Shown: positions 16,296 to 23,599 of the stretch, piece after piece
Layout: each line of letters opens with the position of its first letter
How positions within the stretch are numbered: the stretch's first letter is position 1
Source: Pseudomonas sp. MWU13-2105
GTDB lineage: Bacteria; Pseudomonadota; Gammaproteobacteria; Pseudomonadales; Pseudomonadaceae
Assembly (NCBI RefSeq): GCF_023242315.1
Contig: NZ_JALLIY010000002.1
Coordinates: 372,001-436,000 of the forward strand
Reading direction: 5' to 3'
DNA length: 64,000 nucleotides
The notes under the pieces: model-generated
What the model saw: only the letters and a program-made list of their open reading frames with translations
Databases searched by the model: none
What the model was told of the DNA's origin: nothing
Translations under genes and position numbers: made by a program

Positions 16296-17978
16296 TCAGT
16301 CGGCCAGGGCAATCGGGCCGATGTCATTGAAGACATCGCCCGGTCCCGGGTTCTCGGCGTGGGTGCGTCCACCGAAGTGGTTCATGATGCCCCACACGGC
16401 GTTGAGCGAAGTCTGCACCGCGCCTTCGACCCAGGCCGGGGTCCAGGATACATCGTCACCGGCAATGAAGATGCCGCGATGTTCGGCCGGCATCTCGGCC
16501 TGCATGAAGTGCGCGTACATCCGCTGATTGTAGCGGTAGTGGCCGGGCAGGGCGCCTTTGAAGGCACCGAGGAAATGCGGGTCGGCTTCCCAGGACACGG
16601 TGATCGGATCGCCGATGATGCGCGCGGCGATATCCACTTTCGGGTAGATCTTCTTCAGTGCATCGAGGGCCAGTTTCACCCGCTTGTCGATGGGCTGCGG
16701 GAGCATTTTCAGGGCGTCGCTCATCCACGAATACGACAGGCAGATCACGCCCGGTTTGTCGTCGCCGTTGTCGAACAGATAGGTGCCGCGGGTCAGGCGG
16801 TCGGTGAGGGTCATGCTCATCAGGTCGCGACCGGTTTCCGGGTCCTTGTCCTTCCAGAACGGGCGGTCGACCATGACGAAGGTTTTCGAGGACTGCATGT
16901 AGCGTGTGCGGTCCAGGGCCATCCACATCTTCTGCGAGAACAGCGATTCCTCGCATTCGATCTGGGTGGTCAGCAGCCAGCTCTGGCAGGTGACGAGGAC
17001 GGCGGCGTAGTGACGGGTATCGCCCCAGTTGTCGGTGACCGCGAACTGGCCGTCGGCGTCGCGGCTGATGCGCTTGACGCCGGTGCGTGGCGCGCCATGG
17101 TGCAGGCTGCTCAGGCTGGTGCCGGACGGCCAGTGGGCGCAGCGCTGTGGTACATGGCGCCAGATGCCCAGCGGTACCTGTTCAACGCCACCAACCACCA
17201 GGTGCTGGTGGTCATCGCAGTTGGTCATCACCACACGGAAGATTTCCAGCATCGAGTTGGGGAAGTCCGAGTCCCAGCCGCCGGTGCCGAAGCCGACCTG
17301 GCCGAACACTTCGCGGTGCTGGAACGACAGCTTGGCGAAGGCCTTGGAGGTGGCGACGAAGTCGTAGAAGGTGCGGTCGTCCCACAGTGGCACCAGGGTG
17401 TTCCACAGTTCTTTCAGGCGCGGCACGTCACGGTCGCGAATGGCCTGCTGGATATCGCCGAAGCGCGAGCCGTCTTCCAGGGCATCGGCCCAGGCGTCGG
17501 CCACTTCCTGGAACAGGGCGGGCAGGTCGGCGAGTTTCTCGGCGTAGTAGGTTTCGCCTTCGAGATCGATCACCGTGCTGCCGGAAGCCGGGGTCAGCGG
17601 GTTGGGGAAGGGCTTGGTCTCAAGGCCGAGCTTGTCGACGTAGTGGTAGAACGCGGTGGAGGACACCGGGAAACGCATGCCACCGAGTTCGGCGATGATG
17701 CCTTCGGCGCCTTCGAAGGCCTGGGAGCGCAGGCGCCCACCCATTTTCGAGGCCTCGTAGACGACCGGCTTGAGGCCCAGTTTCATCAGTTCGTAAGCGG
17801 CCACCAGCCCGGCGATCCCGGCACCGACAATCGCCACTTCGGCGCCGTGGTTTTGCGCCGGGATGCTGCCCAGTCCGGCCGGGTGTTCGATCCAGTCGTC
17901 AAAGGCGAACGGAAAGTCCGGGCCGAAGATGGTGATGGGTTTTTTACCGTCGGCAGGATGGCGATTGTTCTTGTTCAT
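16296..17978 (-). CDS. davB: Lysine 2-monooxygenase DavB
   Basis: A 560-residue flavoprotein that oxidatively decarboxylates L-lysine to 5-aminovaleramide using O2. The dinucleotide fold GAGIAG (residues 52-57) and the downstream EASKMGGRL segment bind FAD. The C-terminal GDDVSWTPAWVEGAVQTSLN is the second FAD contact region of the amine-oxidase family. The sequence reads almost like P. putida DavB along its length, including the N-terminus (HPADGKKPITIFGPDFPFAF). Only 13 bp separate it from davA, so davBA form one operon. The Lrp-type gene 315 bp upstream is the probable regulator. Confidence 0.95.
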   Translation of the reverse strand: MNKNNRHPADGKKPITIFGPDFPFAFDDWIEHPAGLGSIPAQNHGAEVAIVGAGIAGLVAAYELMKLGLKPVVYEASKMGGRLRSQAFEGAEGIIAELGGMRFPVSSTAFYHYVDKLGLETKPFPNPLTPASGSTVIDLEGETYYAEKLADLPALFQEVADAWADALEDGSRFGDIQQAIRDRDVPRLKELWNTLVPLWDDRTFYDFVATSKAFAKLSFQHREVFGQVGFGTGGWDSDFPNSMLEIFRVVMTNCDDHQHLVVGGVEQVPLGIWRHVPQRCAHWPSGTSLSSLHHGAPRTGVKRISRDADGQFAVTDNWGDTRHYAAVLVTCQSWLLTTQIECEESLFSQKMWMALDRTRYMQSSKTFVMVDRPFWKDKDPETGRDLMSMTLTDRLTRGTYLFDNGDDKPGVICLSYSWMSDALKMLPQPIDKRVKLALDALKKIYPKVDIAARIIGDPITVSWEADPHFLGAFKGALPGHYRYNQRMYAHFMQAEMPAEHRGIFIAGDDVSWTPAWVEGAVQTSLNAVWGIMNHFGGRTHAENPGPGDVFNDIGPIALAD

Positions 17979-18150
17979 GGCTGACCTTGCTGGCGACTCG
18001 GGCCGGGCGGAGTGTCCGGCTGGAGTATAGATAGGAAAAGACTGAGGCCATTGTAGGGAGCGGGGAGTGCGTTAATAAGACGCAAAGTGTCGTCGTTTTG
18101 ACTGAAAGCGATGCTTTATGACGAAGCTATTATTCGAATTGACGCGATCC

Positions 18151-18234
18151 TGTAGGAGCTGGCTTGCCGGTGATAGCGTCCGACCGGGCGATGCAAGACT
18201 CACTGGCCCTATCGCCAGCAAGCCGGCTCCTACA
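18151..18234. repeat. REPIN between davB and the Lrp-type gene
   Basis: Two inverted REP units: tgtaggagctggcttgccgg (18151-18170) and atcgccagcaagccggctcc (18211-18230). The rest of the 17979-18293 gap (davB promoter side) shows an AT-rich stretch at 18101-18140 that could hold regulator sites, but nothing firm. Confidence 0.85.
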
Positions 18235-18293
18235 ATGACCGCGTTCGACTGGCGTTATGGGCCCAGGGGCAAGACGCTATCTGCAAGGTGGGT

Positions 18294-18755
18294 TTAAACC
18301 GGCTGCCCCCGATCCACCTTGCTACTGAGAATGATCGAGGTCGTGGTCTTCTCCACCCCTTCAACGCTGCCGATCTGGTCGAGCAACTGGTCCAGCTGTT
18401 CCGGCGAATCGCTGCGCAGCCACGCTACATAATCGAACTCGCCACTCACGGCACAGAGTTGCTGGATCTGCGCCATGGCACTGAGACGCCGCACCACATC
18501 CTTGCCAGAACGCGGCTGGACGGTGATCCCGACATAGGCTTGCAAACCGCCATCAACCACTCGCTGACCCAGGCGCACGCCATAACCGGTAATCACCTTG
18601 GCCTTTTCCAGGCGGGCCAGCCGCGAGGTGACCGTGGTACGCGCAATCCCCAGCTGCCGCGCCAGCATCGCCACGCTTTCGCGGGCATTGATCTGCAGGG
18701 CGGAAATCAACTGACGGTCGATTTCGTCGAGGGCGAGTGGGCGGGTGTCGGACAA
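18294..18755 (-). CDS. Lrp/AsnC-family regulator of lysine catabolism
   Basis: A 153-residue regulator. The N-terminal helix-turn-helix (LDEIDRQLISALQINARESVA; IARTTVTSRLARLEK) is followed by an effector-sensing RAM domain (AYVGITVQP; AVSGEFDYVAWL). The position beside davBA matches the Lrp-type gene next to davBA in P. putida, so lysine-responsive control is likely. The start chosen is a TTG at 18755, with GGAG 8 bases upstream. A GTG at 18788 would give 164 residues but lacks a Shine-Dalgarno sequence. Confidence 0.9.
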   Translation of the reverse strand: MSDTRPLALDEIDRQLISALQINARESVAMLARQLGIARTTVTSRLARLEKAKVITGYGVRLGQRVVDGGLQAYVGITVQPRSGKDVVRRLSAMAQIQQLCAVSGEFDYVAWLRSDSPEQLDQLLDQIGSVEGVEKTTTSIILSSKVDRGQPV

Positions 18756-18857
18756 GGTTGGGGCTCCGGTGGCGGGTGTTGAAGACACCCCACATGTTAC
18801 AGACTCGGATGCATTGGTGGGATTCGAAGCGTTCGTTCGGGGACTGCACTACCTGGT

Positions 18858-18869
18858 GTGAGCCGAATA
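18858..18869. repeat. Outlying copy of the GTGAGCCGAATA motif
   Basis: GTGAGCCGAATA occurs here and, identically, at 19229-19240. The two copies flank the truncated Fic gene. The region 18789-18990 otherwise contains no recognisable gene, only an open frame on the minus strand without a family match. Confidence 0.6.
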
Positions 18870-18991
18870 GCTGGATAGCCCTATGAATCGGTCGGCTGAC
18901 CGCTTGCACCACGAAGAACAGGAATAGGACGTCAAGATAGAGCTCGGTTCTGATCTTATTGTTTCTCATTGTTTGCCTCCATTGTCTCAGA

Positions 18992-19210
18992 TCAGAAACC
19001 ATGGAAAATTCCTTTGGAGTTATATTCCTTGTCAGGTGGTAGTGCCGCACAGGCCGGGAATCTGGTAGCGGGTCCTATGGCGGCGGTCATGCCGAGCAGG
19101 CGTCTCTGGGCGTACACGCATTTCAGCAGCAGCGGCGTCAGGGCCTTTTCCTGCCAGGTGAAATGAGGCCCGTCGGGCTGCTGCCAGATCCAGTGACGCA
19201 GATCGTTCAT
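18992..19210 (-). pseudogene. Truncated Fic-family protein (N-terminal DUF4172 domain only)
   Basis: The 72-residue frame opens with NDLRHWIWQQPDGPHFTWQ followed by AQRRLLGMTAAIG, which fits the start of the DUF4172 domain at the N-terminus of many Fic AMPylase-like proteins. The usual Trp-Pro and Gly-Arg positions look mutated (DGP, QRR). The frame then runs into unrelated sequence, and no Fic motif HxFx(D/E)GNGR is found downstream. A good RBS (GGAG) and an operator-like repeat cluster remain in front. It is best read as the remnant of a deleted gene. Confidence 0.75.
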
Positions 19211-19228
19211 AGAGGACTCCGCATGAGC

Positions 19229-19273
19229 GTGAGCCGAATAAATGGCATATTCGGCTCATATGGTGAGCCGATT
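19229..19273. promoter_or_regulatory. Operator-like cluster of three GTGAGCCGA(A/T)T repeats
   Basis: GTGAGCCGAATA (19229-19240), its inverse TATTCGGCTCAT (19248-19259) and GTGAGCCGATT (19263-19273) form two nested inverted repeats just upstream of the Fic remnant. The arrangement suggests binding sites for a dimeric regulator. No regulator for it is encoded next door. Confidence 0.6.
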
Positions 19274-19355
19274 GTGTAATTTATTCGCCCATCGTCTAGC
19301 GGCTTTGGTTTTTCAAAAAGGTTCGGTATACGTCACATTTAAAGCCAATGTCCTG

Positions 19356-20285
19356 TCAGTCACGTGGCGCTGTTATATGCTCGCCGAATGCCGATTGGTT
19401 GAACTTGTCGGAGATGAATGCCACGAAGACGCGCACCCGGTTTGGAACGAACCGCCCACTCGGGAGCAGCGCCTGCAAGGGATAGGGATCGGTTTCCCAG
19501 TCCTGCAGGACACGTACCAGACGCCCTGCCCTTAGTTCTGGTAGTAATTCGAGCGGGGTCTTGAATAGAAAGCCAGCGCCCTCGATGGCCCATTCGCGGG
19601 CGAGGGATGCGTCGTCGACGCAGCGGTCACCACTCACCCGCACCTGCATGTCCTTACCATTCCTGGAGAACTTCCACAGACGGTGTTCCTGCCCGCCACG
19701 GCCAAATACAAGGCAGTTATGCTGCGCCAAATCGAGCGGGGTCATGGGCGTACCATGCCGTCTCAAATACTCGGGCGATGCCGTAACGATAGGCCTTTGC
19801 ATCAATAGCGGGCGTGCAACCATACGAGAATCCGCCAGATTGCCGTATCGAATGGCGATGTCTACTTCATCCTGTATGACATTGAGTGTTCGGTCCCCGA
19901 CTGCCAGGGCGAACTCGATAGCTGGATGCAGGGCAAGGAATTCATCGAACCAGGGCAATAACGTGGTTCGGGCCAGATCGGAAGGCGCCGCCACGCGCAA
20001 CTTTCCAACCAGGCCCGTATGCTCCGCCGCTACCTGAGCCTCCCCTTCCGCAACCAGGTCAAATGCGCGGCTCGCGTATTCAAGTAGCGTCTGGCCTTGC
20101 TCGGTCAAACGCATGGCGCGTGTCGAGCGCTCGAATAAGCGTGTACCCAACTGTGTTTCCAGCCGTTTGAGCATCGCACTAGCGGCTGCCGGGGTCACCC
20201 CCATGACCTTGGCCGCCCCGGTTAGGCTGCCAGTGCGCGCCGTATATACCAGTACCACCAGGTCGCCGATATTTTCAATTTTCAT
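19356..20285 (-). CDS. LysR-family transcriptional regulator
   Basis: A 309-residue regulator with an N-terminal helix-turn-helix (IGDLVVLVYTARTGSLTGAA; VTPAAASAMLKRLETQLG) and a LysR effector domain (VGDRTLNVIQDEVDIAIRYG). The FERSTRAMRLTEQG block places it in the CrgA/AaeR-like subgroup. The ATG at 20285 is preferred; an upstream in-frame ATG at 20318 would add an unrelated tail. It diverges from the HbpS/GlcG-like gene 92 bp away, its probable target. Confidence 0.9.
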   Translation of the reverse strand: MKIENIGDLVVLVYTARTGSLTGAAKVMGVTPAAASAMLKRLETQLGTRLFERSTRAMRLTEQGQTLLEYASRAFDLVAEGEAQVAAEHTGLVGKLRVAAPSDLARTTLLPWFDEFLALHPAIEFALAVGDRTLNVIQDEVDIAIRYGNLADSRMVARPLLMQRPIVTASPEYLRRHGTPMTPLDLAQHNCLVFGRGGQEHRLWKFSRNGKDMQVRVSGDRCVDDASLAREWAIEGAGFLFKTPLELLPELRAGRLVRVLQDWETDPYPLQALLPSGRFVPNRVRVFVAFISDKFNQSAFGEHITAPRD

Positions 20286-20377
20286 TTGAAAGTAATAGCC
20301 GTGAATGGGCCTTATCAATTTTATCTTACCAATACAGAATTCGCCTCACGACAACTTGCCACGCAATCGGAGGCACT

Positions 20378-20827
20378 ATGAACGCACCTGCAATCACCCA
20401 GTCCCGCCAAACGGTCGCCATCTCGACCATTTCCCGCGACGCCGCATTATCCTTGATCGATGCCGCACGCGCGGCCTGCCGCGATATCGGCATCGAGGTT
20501 ACGATCGCCATTACTGACGCAGCCGGTCACTTGAAGGCTTTCGAACGTTCCGACAAAGCGGCTTTTTTGACTGCTGAGGTTGCCATCGACAAGGCTTGGA
20601 CCGCCGCGTCGTTCGGCTTGGCTACGCAGAAGTGGAACGAGATCCTCGAGAATGGGCAGGTCGCCCAACTGGCGCATCGTCCTCGACTTGTCGCGGTCGG
20701 CGGTGGCTACCCAATCATTCTCAATGCTGAGGTCGTCGGAGCAATCGGCATCTCGGGCGGTAACGCGCAACAGGATCATGATGCTTGCGTCGTCGCTTTG
20801 AAAAGCCAGGGGTTCGAGCTGCAATAA
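20378..20827 (+). CDS. GlcG/HbpS-family protein (heme-binding-protein-like)
   Basis: A 149-residue single-domain protein of the DUF336 family. Typical blocks are ALSLIDAARAACRDIGIEVTIAITDAAGHL, the RSDKAAFLTAEVAIDKAWTA helix and GGYPIILNAEVVGAIGISGG. Family members include GlcG and the heme-degrading or redox-sensing HbpS; the ligand here cannot be predicted. There is no signal peptide, so it is probably cytoplasmic. A clear RBS (CGGAGG) precedes the ATG. The divergent LysR gene suggests inducible expression. Confidence 0.88.
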   Translation: MNAPAITQSRQTVAISTISRDAALSLIDAARAACRDIGIEVTIAITDAAGHLKAFERSDKAAFLTAEVAIDKAWTAASFGLATQKWNEILENGQVAQLAHRPRLVAVGGGYPIILNAEVVGAIGISGGNAQQDHDACVVALKSQGFELQ

Positions 20828-20849
20828 GGGCTGGGCGCTGGTCTGGAGG

Positions 20850-20999
20850 AATAATCTCTTCATCACTGATCCCGACATCGGCGGCCAGCAGAATCTGTGC
20901 TTGTTTGATTCTGCGCGCCGCCTGTTTGCCGCCGCTCAATATTTTTGTCAGTTGCGCGGGCTCGGTTTCATCAGGATCTACCCGGTAGTCTATGTTCAT
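20850..20999 (-). pseudogene. IS630-family transposase remnant (N-terminal helix-turn-helix)
   Basis: The minus-strand frame beginning at the ATG at 20999 encodes TEPAQLTKILSGGKQAARRI then KQAQILLAADVGISDEEI, which is the DNA-binding start of IS630-type transposases. Near 20853 the similarity stops and the frame runs on into the 3' end of the HbpS-like gene. The DDE catalytic domain is missing. About 50 residues survive. The following 200 bp to the chemoreceptor stop hold no other gene that I can see. Confidence 0.75.
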
Positions 21000-21199
21000 T
21001 GTCGAGCCCTCGTCCTCACCCCATCACACCTCAGCGGGATTAGACGAGCGCCCACTTGATTGAAGTGGCGCATGCTGCGTTGGGTTTCAGACTACTCAGC
21101 CAGCCGTGCAAGCATGAAGAGCAATTTCCATTAGCAACCACCGCTCTCGGTGGCTGTTGTTCCAGCACTCGGTCATGCCGCTCAGGTGCTGGCTTGTTC

Positions 21200-23140
21200 T
21201 CAAGTGCGGAATTGGCTGACCATTTCCTGCAACTCGTGGCCCAGCCTGGCCAGTTCGACACTGGAGGCCGCCGTTTCCTCGCTGGCACCCGCGGTTTGCT
21301 CGGAGATGTCGCGCACGTTGAGCAAGCTGCGATGGATCTCCTCGGCCACGGCACTCTGCTGCTCGGCGGAGGCGGAAATCTGCTGGTTCATCGATTGGAT
21401 CGTCGACACCGTGCGGGTGATGCTTTCCAGCGATGTCACGGCGCGACGGGTCAAGTCGACGCTGTTATCCGTCAGGACACGACTGCTTTCCATGACCGCC
21501 GAGACTTTCTGGGTACCGCTTTGCAGGCCGGCGATCAGCCCCTCGATTTCTTCGGTGGATTTTTGCGTGCGCTGGGCCAGGCTTCGGACTTCGTCGGCCA
21601 CGACCGCAAAGCCGCGTCCGGCTTCACCGGCTCGCGCGGCCTCAATGGCCGCATTGAGTGCCAGCAGGTTGGTTTGTTCAGCCACGGCTTTGATCACGTC
21701 GAGCACGCCGCCGATTTTTTCGCTTTCCAACTCCAGAAGATTCATCGCTTCGGTGGAGTTGCCGACTTCGATGGCCAGTAACTCAATTTGATCGATCGCT
21801 TCACCGACCACTTTTTCACCGGCGCGCGCTTCTGTATCCGCAGCCGCGGCGGCATTTGAGGCTTCTTCGGTATTGCGTGCCACTTCTTGGACGGTGGCGG
21901 CCATTTCGTTCATGGCGGTCGCGACCTGATCCGTCTCGACTCTTTGGCTGTTCACGTTCGCGCTGGTCTGCTCGGTAACAGCTGACAACTCTTCCGCTGC
22001 GCTGGCAATCTGGGTGACGCCCAGGCTGATGCCTTCGATCAGCTTGCGCAGGCTCACCGTCATGTATTGCATGCTGCGCTGCAATTGGCCCAGCTCGTCA
22101 CGTCGCGCGGTCTTGATATCGTGGCTGAGATCCCCGCCCGCGATACGCTCCGCGACTTTCAGGGTTTCCAGCAGCGGATGGACGATCTGCCCGGTGATAA
22201 ACCAGGCCGCGAGGATGCCCAGGGCTAATGCCAGCAGTGTGCTGATCATCAGCAATTGGCGGGCACTTTCCGCCTCGCTATCCCGCGTCTGGCTCTGGTT
22301 GTCCATGAGCTTCTGGCTAAGGTCTTCAAGCCTGACGCCCAACGCCGCCATCTGATCGAGCGTTTCCAGGCTGGTGTGTACTTGCGCGGCATAGTTCTGC
22401 ACATCCTTACGGTACTGTTGCAGCAGGTGTTCCGCTTGCGTCAGGATGCCTTGTTGTTGAGCGGCGGCGGCGCGAACCTTGAGCAGTTCGCTGGTGATCT
22501 GGTCGATACTGGCCAGGGCGCCTTGCTCTTTGCTCGGATCATTGCTGTAGATGAAACCGTACACCACGATGCGCGCCTGCTGGATATGTACGGCGAGCAA
22601 GCTAGTGGCTTGAAACTGGCTCAGACGCAGATGTTCGTCTTGTCCTTCAACCGCTGGGGCGTTAACGAGATCCTGGGTGGCTTCATTGAGCGCGTCGGTG
22701 ATTTGCGCTGCGCTCTGTACCAACTTCGCGAGCGAGGCTTCACGCTCTTTGAAGGTTTGCTCAAGCGTGTTGAAGTGGGTCCGATAGTCCCCGACGATGC
22801 GGCCTTGTTCCTCGATAAGCTGCAGGTCTGCCGGAATACTCAGTGCGCCACTCAGGGACCGCTGACGCTCCTGGATACGGTCCAGTACGAGTGACACGGC
22901 TGCGCTGTTCTGTTCGTTACGATCAGCCAGGTAGCGTAGACGTTTGGCGCGCAAATCGTTGGTCAGGGAACTCAAGGTGCCGATGGCACTGATCTTGTTG
23001 CTGCGTTCGATCATGTTGGCGGTGCTGTGCCAGCCGGTCAGCGCAATCAGCAAAGTCATCAACAACAGCAGGCCGAAGCCCAAGGCAAGCTTGGCGTTGA
23101 CACCGATATTACTCAGGGCCTGGCTGAAACTTCTGAACAT
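21200..23140 (-). CDS. Methyl-accepting chemotaxis protein with HBM sensor domain
   Basis: A 646-residue chemoreceptor. There is one N-terminal membrane helix (residues about 14-36, [20 protein letters not shown]), then a periplasmic helical region of about 250 residues, a second membrane helix ([20 protein letters not shown]), a HAMP domain and a cytoplasmic signalling tip (about residues 495-535). The long all-helical periplasmic part fits the helical bimodular (HBM) class, whose P. putida member McpS binds TCA-cycle acids. The ligand here is unknown. AAGGAAAG precedes the ATG. It lies in an accessory stretch beside an IS630 remnant. Confidence 0.92.
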   Translation of the reverse strand: MFRSFSQALSNIGVNAKLALGFGLLLLMTLLIALTGWHSTANMIERSNKISAIGTLSSLTNDLRAKRLRYLADRNEQNSAAVSLVLDRIQERQRSLSGALSIPADLQLIEEQGRIVGDYRTHFNTLEQTFKEREASLAKLVQSAAQITDALNEATQDLVNAPAVEGQDEHLRLSQFQATSLLAVHIQQARIVVYGFIYSNDPSKEQGALASIDQITSELLKVRAAAAQQQGILTQAEHLLQQYRKDVQNYAAQVHTSLETLDQMAALGVRLEDLSQKLMDNQSQTRDSEAESARQLLMISTLLALALGILAAWFITGQIVHPLLETLKVAERIAGGDLSHDIKTARRDELGQLQRSMQYMTVSLRKLIEGISLGVTQIASAAEELSAVTEQTSANVNSQRVETDQVATAMNEMAATVQEVARNTEEASNAAAAADTEARAGEKVVGEAIDQIELLAIEVGNSTEAMNLLELESEKIGGVLDVIKAVAEQTNLLALNAAIEAARAGEAGRGFAVVADEVRSLAQRTQKSTEEIEGLIAGLQSGTQKVSAVMESSRVLTDNSVDLTRRAVTSLESITRTVSTIQSMNQQISASAEQQSAVAEEIHRSLLNVRDISEQTAGASEETAASSVELARLGHELQEMVSQFRT

Positions 23141-23477
23141 TATCTTTCCTTAAAGTGCTGCGAACTTGCTGGCACAGGCCGTGTTTGGTTGAAGCGGGGC
23201 AATATAAGCCATACCCCGGGGGAACTGCAGGGGGATGGGGAGCGACTTTAGTCGGCTAGGCAGATCGAGGATTTGCTCGCACTGCCGGCCCTGTTTGCAT
23301 TCCGGGTCTGGTGTTCCGTGGGTGGCGAGCACCATCAAGGGTGGGCAAGGTAGGTGGGGGGCGAAGGCAAAATTCTCACGGCTTGCCACATCGGCCACGC
23401 CATTGTGGTCGGCCCGCAGTGTTCTTTCAGGAAGGGGGCAGTTTTCCGCGCTGGAAAGTTCGCTTTGCCAGAAACGC
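23141..23477. other. Intergenic stretch without recognised features
   Basis: The 337 bp between the chemoreceptor start and the tRNA terminator hold no gene that I can support. Several short frames exist on both strands, but none has a plausible RBS plus family match. The promoter of the chemoreceptor gene must lie here; no clear -10/-35 pair stands out. Confidence 0.6.
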
Positions 23478-23501
23478 AAAAGCCGCGCACTGCGCGGCTT
23501 T
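23478..23501 (-). terminator. Terminator downstream of the tRNA
   Basis: Read on the minus strand, the stem GCCGCGC / GCGCGGC, extended by three A-T pairs, is followed by TTTTGCG. It begins 7 bp after the tRNA CCA end. Confidence 0.88.
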
Positions 23502-23507
23502 CAAAGG

Positions 23508-23584
23508 TGGTGGGCCCACACGGACTTGAACCGTGGACCAAAGGATTATGAGTCCTCTGCTCTAACCAACTGAGCTATAGGCCC
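23508..23584 (-). tRNA. tRNA with CAU anticodon (tRNA-Ile2 likely; elongator Met possible)
   Basis: A 77-nt cloverleaf on the minus strand: acceptor arm GGGCCTA/TGGGCCC, D arm with AGCTCAGTTGGTTAGAGC, anticodon loop CTCATAA, T arm GGTTCAAGTCC, and CCA encoded. The anticodon is CAT (23550-23548). The GGACTCATAATCC stem and the TTTGGTC variable region look like the tRNA-Ile that TilS modifies to lysidine to read AUA, rather than tRNA-Met. It sits just downstream of rmcA. Confidence 0.93.
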
Positions 23585-23599
23585 TCAGTAGGCCGCGAA

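Noticed and set aside
16359..17984. 541-residue plus-strand frame opposite davB, and 15299-16330 opposite davA
   Set aside because: Composition is that of a complementary shadow; davB and davA are recognised with full catalytic motifs.
18553..19050. 165-residue minus-strand frame spanning the start of the Lrp-type gene
   Set aside because: Its second half is an alternate frame of the regulator gene; the first half has no family match and overlaps the Fic remnant end.
19284..19310. Short tRNA-Glu-like start (cgcccatcgtctagcggctt)
   Set aside because: Only the 5' end and D-arm-like bases are present; no anticodon or T arm follows, so it is not a tRNA and too short to call a fragment.
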